Under the pieces are notes generated by a model, which was not told the DNA's origin, ran no database searches, and was given only the letters and a program-made list of their open reading frames with translations. Shown here piece after piece: positions 36,786 to 47,275 of a stretch of DNA of 64,000 nucleotides; the first letter of the stretch is position 1; each line of letters opens with the position of its first letter. The position numbers and the translations under genes are program-made. This DNA is from Kangiella sp. HZ709 (GTDB lineage: Bacteria > Pseudomonadota > Gammaproteobacteria > Enterobacterales > Kangiellaceae). The stretch covers positions 1,371,031 to 1,435,030 of the forward strand of contig NZ_WKJC01000001.1 in the NCBI RefSeq assembly GCF_009674675.1, written 5' to 3'.

Positions 36786-39700
36786 ACTTTTTTTACTCGA
36801 GCATGCAATTCTTGCACTGAATTAATGTCACTACGAGAATGATCTTTCATCGCTGCACATGAAGCCACAGCGCCAGCAAGTGTTGTTGTATAAGGTACTT
36901 TATGCTGTAGTGCACTTCGACGAATTAAGTAAGAATCTGCAATCGCTTGCTTACCTTCTGTAGTGTTAATAATGTAATCGACTTCTCCATTTTTGATGGT
37001 ATCGACGATATGAGGACGCCCTTCAAACATTTTGTTAACGCGCTGGCAAGGAACTCCAGCCTCGCGAATAGTTCGAGCAGTTCCGCCAGTAGCCAACAGT
37101 TCAAAACCTTGTTCGACTAATGCTTTAGCTACTGCTGGCAAGTTAGGACGATCAGCTTCTCGAACTGAAATCACAACTCGGCCAGACATAGGTACCGCTT
37201 CTCCGCCACCTAATTTAGCTTTATGGAATGCTTCTCCAAAAGTTGTTCCGACACCCATCGCTTCACCAGTAGACTTCATTTCTGGAGTCAATATTGGATC
37301 AGAACCTGGGAATTTATTGAACGGGAATACGGGTTCTTTTACTGAATAATAATTTGGAATAATTTCTTTAGTAAAACCTGTCTCTGCTAAGCTCTTGCCC
37401 GCCATAACGCTTGCAGCAACTTTGGCCAATGGCGTGCTAGTTGCTTTTGATACAAATGGTACAGTTCTAGAAGCGCGAGGATTAACTTCTAAGATATAGA
37501 TCTTATCGCCTTTAATAGCAAACTGTGCATTCATTAAACCTCGTACTTGCAATTCTTTTGCCATTACTAGCATCTGACGACGCATTTCATCTTGCACTTC
37601 TTTACCAAGACTAAATGGCGGAATTGAACATGCTGAATCACCAGAGTGAACACCTGCTTGCTCAATATGCTCCATGATGCCGCCTATTAAGATTTCTTCA
37701 CCATCAAAAATTGCGTCGACATCAACTTCAATTGCATCATCTAAAAAACGATCTAATAATACGGGCGACTCATTAGAGACGCTGACCGCTTCATTCATAT
37801 AACGACGTAGCTCATCTTCGTTATAAACGATCTCCATCGCTCGTCCACCCAATACGTAAGAAGGACGAACCACTAGCGGATAACCAATTTCTTCAGCAAG
37901 GCGAACGCCTTCTTCAATATTGCGCGCAGTTCTATTAGGCGGTTGCAATAAATTCAAACGTTCAATAGCGCGTTGGAATCTTTCACGATCTTCTGCGCGG
38001 TCAATCGCATCTGGTGAAGTACCAATAATCGGCACACCCGCAGCCTCTAAATCACGCGCTAATTTTAATGGTGTTTGGCCACCGTAATGAACAATTACGC
38101 CTTTAGGTTTTTCCACATCAACAATGGCTAACACATCTTCTAAAGTGACAGGCTCAAAATATAAACGATCAGAAGTATCATAATCGGTAGAAACGGTTTC
38201 TGGATTACAGTTAACCATAATGGTTTCATAACCATCTTCACGCATAGCAAAAGCTGCGTGTACACAGCAATAATCAAATTCGATGCCTTGGCCGATTCGG
38301 TTTGGCCCACCACCTAAGATCATAATTTTGTCTTTATCTGATGGTTGCGCCTCACATTCTTCATCATAGCTAGAATACATATAAGCCGTAGAAGTAGAGA
38401 ATTCTGCGGCACAAGTATCCACTCGCTTATAAACAGGTACAACACCTAGTTTTTGGCGCAGGTTGCGTATTTCTTTTTCACTGGCTGCGAAAATATCTGC
38501 TATGCGCTTATCTGAAAATCCTTTGCGCTTAAGTGTACGAAGAATTTTTTCATTAAGTTCTGATAAAGACATTTCGGTTAATGCTTTTTCAATACTAATC
38601 AATTCTTCGATTTGTACCAAGAACCAACGATCGATATTGGTGTATTCAAAAACTTCTTCTAAAGTCCAACCATTTCGGAAAGCATCTGCTACATACCAAA
38701 TTCTATCTGCACCAGGAATTCTTAAACGTTGACGCAAACTATCGGTTAGATGCTCATCATCAGCTTCTAATTGAGGCTCAAAACCTGCAGAACCAACTTC
38801 TAAACCTCGTAGAGCTTTTTGCAGAGACTCTTGGAAGTTACGCCCAATAGCCATAACCTCACCTACGGACTTCATCTGGGTGGTTAAGGTTGCATCTGAA
38901 TTTGGGAATTTTTCAAAGTTAAAGCGAGGAATTTTTGTGACCACATAATCAATGGTCGGCTCAAACGATGCTGGTGTTGCGCCACCAGTGATATCATTTT
39001 GTAATTCATCTAAGGTATAACCAACCGCAAGTTTTGCCGCTACTTTTGCAATGGGAAAACCAGTCGCCTTTGATGCCAAAGCTGACGAACGCGAAACACG
39101 AGGATTCATTTCAATAATGGTCATGCGGCCATTGGCAGGGTTAACAGCAAACTGCACATTCGAGCCACCGGTTTCAACACCAATTTCACGCAAGACAGCC
39201 AAAGAGGCATCGCGCATGATTTGATATTCTTTGTCAGTTAAAGTCTGAGCTGGCGCAACGGTAATTGAGTCGCCTGTATGCACTCCCATCGGGTCAAAAT
39301 TCTCAATCGAGCAGATGATAATACAGTTGTCGTTTTTATCACGTACCACTTCCATCTCATACTCTTTCCAACCAATTAAAGATTCATCAATCAATAATTC
39401 GTTAGTTGGTGACAAATCTAAACCGCGCGCACAAATTTCTTCAAACTCTTCTTTGTTATATGCAATACCACCGCCTGTACCACCCATGGTAAAGGATGGG
39501 CGAATAATACAAGGGAAGCCAACTTCTTTTTGCACTTTCCATGCTTCTTCTAAACTATGAGCAACGTCTTGCTTTGGTTGGTCTAAACCAATTTTGGACA
39601 TTGCTTTTGCAAACAACTCACGATCTTCTGCTTTATCAATCGCTTCGCGAGTTGCGCCAATCATTTCTACGCCGTAAATTTCTAACACGCCACGCGATGC

Positions 39701-40006
39701 CAAATCTAAAGCACAGTTTAATGCCGTCTGACCGCCCATGGTCGGCAAAATAGCATCAGGTTTCTCTTTCTCGATAATTTTGGCGACTACTTCCCAATGA
39801 ATTGGCTCGATATAAGTCGCATCGGCCATATTAGGGTCAGTCATAATGGTTGCAGGATTTGAGTTAACTAAAATAACTCGATAACCTTCTTCGCGAAGCG
39901 CTTTACAAGCTTGTGCGCCCGAATAGTCGAACTCACAGGCTTGGCCAATAATGATTGGGCCAGCACCTAAAATCAAAATACTTTTTATATCAGTACGTTT
40001 TGGCAT
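36782..40006 (-). CDS. carB: Carbamoyl-phosphate synthase large subunit
   Basis: CarB makes carbamoyl phosphate from ammonia (delivered by CarA), bicarbonate and two ATP for arginine and pyrimidine synthesis. The 1074-residue protein has two ATP-grasp halves, each starting with a repeat of the [26 protein letters not shown] type. A C-terminal allosteric domain follows, with [15 protein letters not shown] and YIINTTEG. It lies 11 bases after carA and overlaps greA. Confidence 0.98.
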   Translation of the reverse strand: MPKRTDIKSILILGAGPIIIGQACEFDYSGAQACKALREEGYRVILVNSNPATIMTDPNMADATYIEPIHWEVVAKIIEKEKPDAILPTMGGQTALNCALDLASRGVLEIYGVEMIGATREAIDKAEDRELFAKAMSKIGLDQPKQDVAHSLEEAWKVQKEVGFPCIIRPSFTMGGTGGGIAYNKEEFEEICARGLDLSPTNELLIDESLIGWKEYEMEVVRDKNDNCIIICSIENFDPMGVHTGDSITVAPAQTLTDKEYQIMRDASLAVLREIGVETGGSNVQFAVNPANGRMTIIEMNPRVSRSSALASKATGFPIAKVAAKLAVGYTLDELQNDITGGATPASFEPTIDYVVTKIPRFNFEKFPNSDATLTTQMKSVGEVMAIGRNFQESLQKALRGLEVGSAGFEPQLEADDEHLTDSLRQRLRIPGADRIWYVADAFRNGWTLEEVFEYTNIDRWFLVQIEELISIEKALTEMSLSELNEKILRTLKRKGFSDKRIADIFAASEKEIRNLRQKLGVVPVYKRVDTCAAEFSTSTAYMYSSYDEECEAQPSDKDKIMILGGGPNRIGQGIEFDYCCVHAAFAMREDGYETIMVNCNPETVSTDYDTSDRLYFEPVTLEDVLAIVDVEKPKGVIVHYGGQTPLKLARDLEAAGVPIIGTSPDAIDRAEDRERFQRAIERLNLLQPPNRTARNIEEGVRLAEEIGYPLVVRPSYVLGGRAMEIVYNEDELRRYMNEAVSVSNESPVLLDRFLDDAIEVDVDAIFDGEEILIGGIMEHIEQAGVHSGDSACSIPPFSLGKEVQDEMRRQMLVMAKELQVRGLMNAQFAIKGDKIYILEVNPRASRTVPFVSKATSTPLAKVAASVMAGKSLAETGFTKEIIPNYYSVKEPVFPFNKFPGSDPILTPEMKSTGEAMGVGTTFGEAFHKAKLGGGEAVPMSGRVVISVREADRPNLPAVAKALVEQGFELLATGGTARTIREAGVPCQRVNKMFEGRPHIVDTIKNGEVDYIINTTEGKQAIADSYLIRRSALQHKVPYTTTLAGAVASCAAMKDHSRSDINSVQELHARVKKV

Positions 40007-40017
40007 CTTAATTTTAC

Positions 40018-41181
40018 CTATGCTTTATGTTGAGTCATTAGTTCAATAAAGTGATCAAATAGCGGTGCTGCATCGTGCGGCCCTGGACTCGCTTCTGGAT
40101 GGCCTTGGAAACTAAATGCAGGCTTATCCGTGCGATGAATCCCTTGTAGAGAACCATCAAACAATGAACGGTGAGTTGCGCGCAAATTATCTGGCAAGGT
40201 CTCTTCATCGGCAGCAAAGCCATGGTTTTGACTGGTGATTAATACTGTTTTGTCATCCAAATTTTGTACCGGATGGTTTGCGCCATGATGACCAAATTTC
40301 ATTTTTATAGTTTTTGCGCCACTAGCAAGAGCTAACAACTGGTGCCCTAAGCAAATACCAAACGTTGGCGTACCTGTAGCTACGATGTCTTTAATCGCTT
40401 CAATTGCGTAATCACATGGTTCTGGATCACCGGGACCATTTGATAAGAAAACACCATCTGGCTTCATTGCTAAAACATCCTTAGCCGGTGTTTGCGCAGG
40501 AACTACTGTCAAATCACATCCGCGATCAACTAACATCCTTAAGATATTACGCTTAACGCCATAATCATATGCCACCACTTTGAACTTCTTTTCTGCTAGC
40601 TGGCCATGACCTTTGCCAAGTTGCCAAGAAGTGGCATCCCACTGATAAGCATCTTTAGTGCACACTTCTTTCGCCAAGTCCATGCCCTTTAAACCTGGGA
40701 ATGACTTAGCCAACTCTAATGCCTTCTCTTCGTCTGCTTCTGTTAATACATCACCCGCTATTAAACAGCCATTTTGCGCACCTTTATCACGTAAAATTCG
40801 AGTTAAACGGCGAGTATCAATATCTGCAATCGCAACTTTCTTGTGACGCTTTAAATATTCAGTTAAGGTTTCTTCTGAACGGAAATTGCTTTGTAATAAT
40901 GGCAAGTCACGGATGATTAAAGCTTCAGCCCAAACTTCACTAGACTCCTCATCTTCAGAATTTGTTCCAACATTACCAATATGCGGATAAGTCAAGGTGA
41001 CCATTTGCTTGGCATATGAAGGATCGGTAAGAATTTCTTGATAACCGGTCATTGCGGTATTGAAAACAACTTCACCAACGGCACGGCCATCACAACCAAT
41101 AGAAGTACCACGGAAAACGCTACCATCGGCTAGAACCAAAATGGCAGGCTGAAGCTCTTGGAAAGGCTGCGGTGCTGACAA
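40018..41181 (-). CDS. carA: Carbamoyl-phosphate synthase small (glutaminase) subunit
   Basis: CarA hydrolyses glutamine and channels ammonia to CarB. The N-terminal [16 protein letters not shown] and the class I glutaminase triad (FGICLGHQ cysteine, [11 protein letters not shown] histidine and glutamate) are intact. The TTG at 41181 is chosen because GGAGG lies five bases ahead of it. The ATG at 41193 overlaps that Shine-Dalgarno sequence and would add four residues. The long leader upstream holds structured elements described separately. Confidence 0.95.
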   Translation of the reverse strand: MSAPQPFQELQPAILVLADGSVFRGTSIGCDGRAVGEVVFNTAMTGYQEILTDPSYAKQMVTLTYPHIGNVGTNSEDEESSEVWAEALIIRDLPLLQSNFRSEETLTEYLKRHKKVAIADIDTRRLTRILRDKGAQNGCLIAGDVLTEADEEKALELAKSFPGLKGMDLAKEVCTKDAYQWDATSWQLGKGHGQLAEKKFKVVAYDYGVKRNILRMLVDRGCDLTVVPAQTPAKDVLAMKPDGVFLSNGPGDPEPCDYAIEAIKDIVATGTPTFGICLGHQLLALASGAKTIKMKFGHHGANHPVQNLDDKTVLITSQNHGFAADEETLPDNLRATHRSLFDGSLQGIHRTDKPAFSFQGHPEASPGPHDAAPLFDHFIELMTQHKA

Positions 41182-41302
41182 GGAAACCTCCATAAAAAAT
41201 GCTTATGCTGCTTCAAAAATAGGTCGCAAAAAAAAGGTGCAAAAAATCCGGATTCATTAAAATGAGCCCGTTACTCGCTACTTCTGAACAATTGTAAATT
41301 AT

Positions 41303-41329
41303 GGATCTGCATAGAATCATGCTAGATCC
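41303..41329. promoter_or_regulatory. Strong hairpin or operator in the carA leader
   Basis: GGATCT and GCAT on one side pair with ATGC and AGATCC on the other, with a single bulged base and a six-base loop, about 120 bases upstream of carA. It has no T run, so it is not a terminator. It may be an operator or an mRNA structure for pyrimidine or arginine control. Confidence 0.45.
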
Positions 41330-41415
41330 GATATATTTTAAGGGATCAAAGATTCTAAGTCTATCTGATTCTAAAAATAAAACTTCGGATAACCCTATCT
41401 AAATACCCAGGCAAG

Positions 41416-41438
41416 AAAAAGGGCGCTAATTCGCGCCC
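41416..41438 (-). terminator. Terminator or attenuator upstream of carA
   Basis: Read on the minus strand, GGGCGC and GCGCCC pair around a six-base loop and are followed by TTTTTCTT, a textbook intrinsic terminator. It is not the dapB terminator, which lies 200 bases earlier, so it must end a transcript that starts in this gap. That transcript is either a separate small RNA or a carA leader. Confidence 0.85.
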
Positions 41439-41600
41439 GTTTTCATTTGGCCTCTTGCCAATTTTTGCTCCTTGCGACTTCCGTGTACCACCAAATCCTT
41501 CGGTTTCGTCTTTCCTTAAGCATGCAATCCTTTGCACAACTGATAATCTACGCCTTTTTTCATGCTTTGCAATACCTACTTTTAAACGCCAGGTTTTAAT
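41416..41600 (-). ncRNA. Candidate small RNA with GGA hairpin loops (dapB-carA intergenic)
   Basis: Between the dapB terminator and the intrinsic terminator at 41416 lies about 180 bases with no start-bearing gene. On the minus strand it holds five GGA motifs within about 66 bases. One sits in an AGGA loop on a GCAA/TTGC stem (41524-41535) and another in a GGA loop on a CCGAA/TTTGG stem (41491-41503). A third hairpin, TTGGC-AAGAG-GCCAA, precedes the terminator. This is the style of CsrA/RsmA-titrating RNAs, but a carA attenuation leader is the alternative. The 5' end is a guess. Confidence 0.5.
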
Positions 41601-41639
41601 GGAACTCAGTATATTCCTTATAAATCAAATGGTTATATT

Positions 41640-41667
41640 AAAAAAAAAGGTTTTTGAAACAAAAACC
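41640..41667 (-). terminator. Terminator of dapB
   Basis: On the minus strand GGTTTTTG, a three-base loop and CAAAAACC are followed by nine T residues. It lies about 100 bases beyond the dapB stop. Confidence 0.88.
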
Positions 41668-41768
41668 CTATAAAATAGTAACTATTTCTGAATGCATTTT
41701 AGTCTTTATCGCACAGTTTCAATGGACAATGTCTCACAAATTCCACTCAAAAAATGAACCAGTACACA

Positions 41769-42572
41769 TTAAAAATGTGTGCTATTTAACATTTTTTGCA
41801 TATCATATAACCCTATTGGCTGTTTGATTAACCATTTAGCTGCAGTCAAAGCACCTTGAGCAAAACATTGCCTAGTTTGTGCTTCATGCTTTAAGCTCAC
41901 TAGTTCCCCGTTAAGTGCAAAAGTGACTTCATGAGTCCCAATGGTTTCTCCACCTCGCATCACCGCAAAGCCAATATCATCTTTTTTACGTTCGCCAGAA
42001 CGCTCATAAACAGCAATCTCATCTAGCCTCCTACCTTTAGTTTCGGCAATGGCTTCGCCAATGGAAATTGCGGTGCCTGAAGGCGAATCAATCTTATGTT
42101 TATGGTGAGCTTCAAAAATCTCTATATCGGATTTATCCGACAACAACTTAGTCGCTTCAGTAACTAAATGAATCAAGCTGTTAACACCAAGACTATAGTT
42201 GGAAGCCAACATGACAGGAATAGAGGTTGCCGCTTTCTCTATTAATGCTAATTGCTCCGAATCAAAACCTGTTGTTCCAATCAAAACCGGAATTTTGACT
42301 TTTTCAGCCTGTAACAATGTTCTTATCGAATGTTCTGGCAAGCTAAAATCGATTAGCACGTTGGCAGACAACAAGGCCGATTCTAAATCCGATGATAGCA
42401 ATTTGTTTTGCGGATTAGCGCCAACCATATAGCCTATATCAGTACCAATCAAAGGATGATTATCTCTAGCAAGTGCCGCGGCAACTACCGAATCTGAATC
42501 TGATACAACGGCTTGAATAAGCTCTTTGCCCATACGACCTGTAGCTGCGTTAATTATAATAGAATGAATCAA
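41769..42572 (-). CDS. dapB: 4-hydroxy-tetrahydrodipicolinate reductase
   Basis: DapB reduces the dihydrodipicolinate precursor with NAD(P)H on the way to diaminopimelate and lysine. The nucleotide-binding start NAATGRMGKELIQ and the substrate motif EAHHKHKIDSPSGTA are intact. Its 267 residues are typical. The start is a TTG at 42572 with AAGGTGT upstream. It lies 5 bases after a small periplasmic-protein gene and is probably cotranscribed with it. Confidence 0.96.
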   Translation of the reverse strand: MIHSIIINAATGRMGKELIQAVVSDSDSVVAAALARDNHPLIGTDIGYMVGANPQNKLLSSDLESALLSANVLIDFSLPEHSIRTLLQAEKVKIPVLIGTTGFDSEQLALIEKAATSIPVMLASNYSLGVNSLIHLVTEATKLLSDKSDIEIFEAHHKHKIDSPSGTAISIGEAIAETKGRRLDEIAVYERSGERKKDDIGFAVMRGGETIGTHEVTFALNGELVSLKHEAQTRQCFAQGALTAAKWLIKQPIGLYDMQKMLNSTHF

Positions 42573-42577
42573 GCTGT

Positions 42578-43006
42578 TTACACCTTACAATTGGATGGGT
42601 TAACGACACTTTCCACGCCTTTAGCTATTTGACTTAGACTCATATATTTTACATTAGCATCTTTTCTGCCTCCCCATTCCATTGCGCGAATCTGAGGGAA
42701 GTTAGTCATGGTTAAAGCAATCAAAGGTTGCTTTAAATCGACCATGAAAGAATGCTTAAATTTTTCTTGGGTGTATTTTTCAGAAGCGACAATTAAGCAA
42801 GCCAAGCGTTCTTTCTTCTCATTGCTTAGTTTTTTATTGATATCAGCCACTGGGTACTTTGCTAAATACCGGGAAGGGTTAAAATCAGGTTTACTTTTAA
42901 ATTCTGGTGGGATTTCAAAGTTTGGATAAATCACCACAGAAGCATTTGTTGAATAGCTAATCGTGATAACTAAGGATAGTGAAATCAACAGTAAAAAATT
43001 TTTCAT
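42578..43006 (-). CDS. Small periplasmic protein of unknown function
   Basis: I do not recognise this 142-residue protein. It has a signal peptide (hydrophobic 4-17, likely cleavage near NAS at about 23) and an aromatic/proline-rich start to the mature part (YPNFEIPPEFKSKPDFNPSRY). Two cysteines (in RLACLIV and SNCKV) may form a disulphide. It sits directly upstream of dapB on the same strand, with a 5-base gap. Confidence 0.7.
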   Translation of the reverse strand: MKNFLLLISLSLVITISYSTNASVVIYPNFEIPPEFKSKPDFNPSRYLAKYPVADINKKLSNEKKERLACLIVASEKYTQEKFKHSFMVDLKQPLIALTMTNFPQIRAMEWGGRKDANVKYMSLSQIAKGVESVVNPSNCKV

Positions 43007-43122
43007 ACTTTTCGAACCTACTTTCTCTTAAGAACTCAATAAAACAGATCAGCTCATAAGGCTGCCTAAAACAGCTGACAAGATACCCAACTAAAGCTAT
43101 TCATTGCAAATATTTTCAGAGA

Positions 43123-43629
43123 CTATGCGATAGGTTTTACAAAGTTAGCGGCCCAATTGTTGAAAATCATCCTAACTCGATCGATATTGGGAGCGAAGCC
43201 ATCTTTGATTGACGAAACCACGCTAAAATCAAATTTTTCATAGAAACCCTGAACGTGCTGCGAAGTATCGATATAAACATCAGCAGCCCCATGCTGTTGG
43301 TAGATTGCCTTCAAACGCTGAATTAATAACTGAGTTCCAGTACCTTGATTATGCGCATCTTGTGCCACCATACCCCAGCGCAAAAACATTTTATCTTCTA
43401 TGAAGCCATGGCCCCCACAAGCTATTATTTGCTTAGGTTTATCTTCAGAATAGAATACTAGATAACGATTATCCAAAGCCTGCGCATCTAAAAACTCGAT
43501 GAAATCTTCGGTTTCTTCTTGAGCAAAATAAAGGCCAATATTTGAAGTAAACACTGTTAATACATCAGCGCGATCATGAATTGTATAACCTCTAGCTTTA
43601 ACCATTAATTTAAAGGGCTCCATTTTCAT
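43123..43629 (-). CDS. GNAT-family acetyltransferase
   Basis: This is a 168-residue N-acetyltransferase-like protein. The acetyl-CoA-binding region is WGMVAQDAHNQGTGTQLL, which matches the Q/RxxGxG/A pattern of motif A, and VYIDTSQHVQGFYEKFDF follows. The substrate is unknown. The frame begins 20 bases inside the end of the upstream SGNH gene, and the ATG at 43605 would remove the overlap. It appears to be the last gene of an ABC exporter-SGNH-GNAT operon. Confidence 0.82.
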   Translation of the reverse strand: MKMEPFKLMVKARGYTIHDRADVLTVFTSNIGLYFAQEETEDFIEFLDAQALDNRYLVFYSEDKPKQIIACGGHGFIEDKMFLRWGMVAQDAHNQGTGTQLLIQRLKAIYQQHGAADVYIDTSQHVQGFYEKFDFSVVSSIKDGFAPNIDRVRMIFNNWAANFVKPIA

Positions 43630-44209
43630 CGAGTATCTCTCTTAAGCGTTCTGCTAACTTTTCATAGCCTAAGGCATTGAAATGTATAGGATCTGATTTA
43701 TATCTTTGCTTTTTTAGCAAACTAGCAATGATTTTTTCGTCAAAAACGAGATTATATTGCTCAGATAATTCTTGATATAAATCAGCAGAATCTGAAAAGA
43801 TATTTTTTTCAGGAACACCAATCAGTATCAATTGCATATTCCTGGATTGAATTTCTTCAATCATTTTTGCCAAATTTTGTTTAGTTTGCGCTAAGTCATA
43901 ATTTCTCAAAATATCATTGCCACCTTCTAGCAGAATGACTAATTGAGGAGAATATCTATCTAATTCAGCACCAAGCCTCAGCAAACCTTCTGCTGTGGCC
44001 TCGCCTGAAACCCCGGCGTTTATTACTTTCAAATTTACTAATTTTTCTAACTTCTGTGGGTATGCATCTTCATCATTGGCGCCAACTCCCACGGTTAAAC
44101 TATCGCCAAAAGCTAGGATGGTGGCATCGGCATTTAATTTTTTTAGATCTCCTTCTCCGCTACAGGCCGTCAAGAAAAGACAAATAAAAATACTACTTAA
44201 TAATCTCAA
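43610..44209 (-). CDS. SGNH-hydrolase lipoprotein (TesA-like arylesterase)
   Basis: This is a 199-residue lipoprotein esterase (lipobox FLTAC, cysteine at about 16). The SGNH blocks are present: the catalytic serine in AFGDSLTVG, the glycine in NAGVSGE, the asparagine in EGGNDIL and the Asp-His pair in DPIHFNALGY. It resembles TesA, a periplasmic thioesterase/lysophospholipase. The start is TTG at 44209 with AGGGG upstream. One base separates it from the ABC exporter stop. Confidence 0.88.
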   Translation of the reverse strand: MRLLSSIFICLFLTACSGEGDLKKLNADATILAFGDSLTVGVGANDEDAYPQKLEKLVNLKVINAGVSGEATAEGLLRLGAELDRYSPQLVILLEGGNDILRNYDLAQTKQNLAKMIEEIQSRNMQLILIGVPEKNIFSDSADLYQELSEQYNLVFDEKIIASLLKKQRYKSDPIHFNALGYEKLAERLREILDENGAL

Positions 44210-44210
44210 A

Positions 44211-45974
44211 TTAATCCCCTGTTAGATCGAACTGTAACTCACACAAGCGTTGATAGAGTTTTGAAGAAGCTAATAACTCTTGGTGGCTACCCATCGCAAT
44301 TATTTCCCCTTTATCCAACAAAACAATTTTGTCCGCATGGATCACCGTCGAAAGCCGATGCGCTATGATCAAAGTGGTGCGGTCTTTCATTAATTCTTCT
44401 AGAGCGGCTTGTACATGATGCTCACTTTCTGCATCCAAGGCACTGGTCGCTTCATCCAACAGCAAAACTTCTGGGTCTTTTAAAATAGCTCTCGCTAAGG
44501 CCACCCGCTGTTTTTGTCCACCTGATAAACGAACACCTTGCTCACCTAAGTAACTTTCATAGCCCTTTGGTAAAGTTTTCACAAAATCATGAGCATGCGC
44601 TTTTTTAGCGGCTTCAATGACTTCGTTATCTTTTGCCCCTGACTTGCCATAACGAATGTTGTACCAAACATCATTGCTAAACAATATTGGATTCTGAGGC
44701 ACTAGTGCCATTTCATCACGCAGTTTATTAGGCGCCAACTGTTTTAAGTTTACGTCTTTGAAAAGAATATTGCCTTGTTGTGGATCATAAAAACGTTCAA
44801 GCAATTCGAATAGAGTGGTTTTACCTGCTCCTGATGGCCCAACTAAAGCCACAACTTCGCCTCTATTAATAGTTAGATTTATATCCTTTAAGGCAAATTC
44901 ATCAGGGCGCGAAGGGTAACTAAAACTAACGTCATTAAAAGCTATCATCTTCTGAGCATTATCGTTTAATGGCTCTAGTTTCGCTGGCGGTAAAATATTG
45001 CTTTCGACTGCCATTAAGTCGACAACTCGCTCCGCAGCGCCGGCCGCTCTTTGCAACTCGCCATAAACTTCCGCAATAGTCGCAGCAGACATACCAACCA
45101 TCATGGCATAAAACACAAAGGCCGCTAACTCACCACCGGTGATAGCGCCCGATATAACTCCATTACCGCCAACCCACATCATCGCGCTTAAGCCACCAAA
45201 TACCATCAAGATCACAGAAGCTATCAGAATTGATCTTTGGCGTACTCGCTTCTTAGCAGTCTCAAATGCTTTTTCCACTTCATCACTAAAAGCTGCTTTT
45301 TCTTGCTCTTCACGACTGTAACTTTGCACCACTTTAATGTTCTGGATAATTTCACCCGCATAGGTTCCAACATCTGCAATGGTATCTTGGCTGTCTTTAG
45401 AGAATTTTCTGACTTTTTTCCCAAAGAACATCATCGGCAATATCGCCATGGGAACACCAATAAGAATATAAAGCGTTAATTGCACGTTGGTAAAAAACAA
45501 CATCGCAATACCACCTATAAAAGTTAAGGTGCTGCGTAGTGCCATAGAAAAAGACGAGCCCACTATTGACTGCAACAAAGTCGTGTCAGTTGTCAATCTT
45601 GACATGATTTCGCCACTACGATTTTCTTCAAAATAGGCAGGATGTAAAACCACCAAGCGATCAAACACTGCTTTACGAATATCAGCACTGACTCTTTCAC
45701 CAAGCCATGACATCAAATAAAAACGACAAAAGGTTCCAATGGCTAATAGGCTTACTAAACCAATCATTACAAATATTGCTGAACGCAAATTGTCTACTGA
45801 ACCTGCAGCAAAACCATTATCAATGACTAACTTTAACCCCTGTCCTAATGACAAACTTACAGCCGCTGTTAGCAACAAGGCCATCAAAGCAAAGAATACC
45901 ATCGCTTTATAAGGCTTTAAAAAACTAACTATAGGCAATAGTGTTTTTATTGTTTTCTTTTGTTTTTTTTCCAT
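44211..45974 (-). CDS. MsbA-like ABC exporter (fused permease and ATPase)
   Basis: This is a 587-residue half-transporter. Six membrane helices (about 25-310) precede the nucleotide-binding domain, with Walker A GPSGAGKTT, signature LSGGQKQRVALARA, Walker B EVLLLDEATSALD and the switch histidine in IIAHRLS. It works as a homodimer, and lipids or hydrophobic drugs are the usual cargo of this type. The partner SGNH lipoprotein gene follows after one base. The substrate cannot be read from the sequence. Confidence 0.9.
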   Translation of the reverse strand: MEKKQKKTIKTLLPIVSFLKPYKAMVFFALMALLLTAAVSLSLGQGLKLVIDNGFAAGSVDNLRSAIFVMIGLVSLLAIGTFCRFYLMSWLGERVSADIRKAVFDRLVVLHPAYFEENRSGEIMSRLTTDTTLLQSIVGSSFSMALRSTLTFIGGIAMLFFTNVQLTLYILIGVPMAILPMMFFGKKVRKFSKDSQDTIADVGTYAGEIIQNIKVVQSYSREEQEKAAFSDEVEKAFETAKKRVRQRSILIASVILMVFGGLSAMMWVGGNGVISGAITGGELAAFVFYAMMVGMSAATIAEVYGELQRAAGAAERVVDLMAVESNILPPAKLEPLNDNAQKMIAFNDVSFSYPSRPDEFALKDINLTINRGEVVALVGPSGAGKTTLFELLERFYDPQQGNILFKDVNLKQLAPNKLRDEMALVPQNPILFSNDVWYNIRYGKSGAKDNEVIEAAKKAHAHDFVKTLPKGYESYLGEQGVRLSGGQKQRVALARAILKDPEVLLLDEATSALDAESEHHVQAALEELMKDRTTLIIAHRLSTVIHADKIVLLDKGEIIAMGSHQELLASSKLYQRLCELQFDLTGD

Positions 45975-45985
45975 TTCTAATCCAT

Positions 45986-46011
45986 AAAAAAGCCCGCTAA
46001 TTGCGGGCTTT
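45986..46011 (-). terminator. Terminator of dnaJ
   Basis: The nine-base stem AAAGCCCGC and GCGGGCTTT with a five-base loop is followed by T residues on the minus strand. It lies just after the dnaJ stop and before the ABC exporter gene. Confidence 0.9.
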
Positions 46012-46021
46012 CAATCTATCA

Positions 46022-47158
46022 TTAACTGGTCATATTATCCCAGAATTTTTTAACACCATCGAACCAACCGGTTTCTTTCGGGCTATTCTTGCCACCAGAC
46101 TCTTCAACACTTTGCTGGAATTGCTCTAGCAACTCTTTTTGTTCTTTGCTTAGCTTAACTGGCGTTTCCAAAATTACACGGCACATCAGGTCGCCGGTAT
46201 AATTTTGACGTAAAGCTTTTATCCCTTTGCCTTTTAACCGGAACATTTTACCGGTTTGTGTTTCCGCAGGAATTTTCAAACTCACTTTTCCATCTAGCGT
46301 TGGTACTTGTAAAGTTCCACCCAGCGCTGCTGTTACAAAGCTTACAGGAACTTCAGCATAAAGGTTGGCGCCATCTCGAACAAAAATCTCGTGCTCTTTA
46401 ACATTGATTTGTACATACAAATCGCCCGATGGAGCGCCGGGACCACCCGCTTCACCTTCGCCAGATAAGCGAATACGATCGCCAGTATCAACACCTGCAG
46501 GAATTTTTACAGACAAGGTTTTGGTCTTATGCACGCGACCTTGGCCTGAACAAGAGTTACAAGGATCTTTGATCGTTTGTCCTTGTCCCTGACAATCTGG
46601 ACATGTTTGCTGAACTGAGAAGAAACCTTGGGTCATACGTACTTGGCCTTGGCCATTACAAGTTCCACAAGTGACTTTCTCGGAACCTTTTTTAGCGCCA
46701 GAACCATCGCAAGGCTCGCAATCAACGTAGGTTGGGACTTTAATAGTTTTAGAAACCCCATTAACCGCTTCTTCTAACGTCACCTGCATATTGTATTGCA
46801 AGTCAGAACCACGTTGTGGTCCTGCTCGACCGCCGCCGCGACGACCGCCACCACCAAAGATATCGCCAAACATATCGCCAAAAATGTCACCCATATCGGC
46901 GCCATGGAAACCACCTTGGCCACCAGCACTTTGGTCAACGCCCGCATGACCAAACTGATCATAAGCTTGACGCTTTTGCGGATCATTTAGTACTTCATAG
47001 GCTTCTTTCGCTTCTTTAAAACGTGCTTCCGCCTCTTTGTCATCAGGATTACGATCAGGGTGGTTTTTCATCGCCAATCGACGGTAAGCTTTTTTCAGCT
47101 CTGCCTTATCAGCACTTTTGCCAACACCTAATACTTCGTAATAATCACGTTTAGACAT
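46022..47158 (-). CDS. dnaJ: Chaperone protein DnaJ
   Basis: DnaJ delivers unfolded proteins to DnaK and stimulates its ATPase. The J domain has the HPD motif (NHPDRNPDD). A glycine-rich stretch (about 75-120) follows, then four CxxCxGxG zinc repeats ([32 protein letters not shown]) and the C-terminal substrate-binding domain. Its 378 residues are normal. It follows dnaK. Confidence 0.98.
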   Translation of the reverse strand: MSKRDYYEVLGVGKSADKAELKKAYRRLAMKNHPDRNPDDKEAEARFKEAKEAYEVLNDPQKRQAYDQFGHAGVDQSAGGQGGFHGADMGDIFGDMFGDIFGGGGRRGGGRAGPQRGSDLQYNMQVTLEEAVNGVSKTIKVPTYVDCEPCDGSGAKKGSEKVTCGTCNGQGQVRMTQGFFSVQQTCPDCQGQGQTIKDPCNSCSGQGRVHKTKTLSVKIPAGVDTGDRIRLSGEGEAGGPGAPSGDLYVQINVKEHEIFVRDGANLYAEVPVSFVTAALGGTLQVPTLDGKVSLKIPAETQTGKMFRLKGKGIKALRQNYTGDLMCRVILETPVKLSKEQKELLEQFQQSVEESGGKNSPKETGWFDGVKKFWDNMTS

Positions 47159-47207
47159 ACTGTTCTTCTTTAGTTAATCTTTTCAAAATTGAATTTCTTT
47201 TAACGCA

Positions 47208-47234
47208 TAAAGCAGGAGCCAAACTCCTGCTTTA
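47208..47234 (-). terminator. Hairpin between dnaK and dnaJ
   Basis: The 11-base stem TAAAGCAGGAG and CTCCTGCTTTA encloses five bases and lies about 42 bases after dnaK. The T run is short, so it may only lower dnaJ expression or stabilise dnaK mRNA. Confidence 0.7.
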
Positions 47235-47275
47235 TATTTAGATGGTCATCCTAATGATGACTTCCAACAAAACGC

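Noticed and set aside
41344-41626. Long open minus-strand frame through the dapB-carA gap, and a 72-codon plus-strand frame at 41455-41673
   Set aside because: The minus frame has no usable start codon before its central part and runs through an intrinsic terminator. The plus frame lacks a ribosome-binding site. RNA structure explains the region better.
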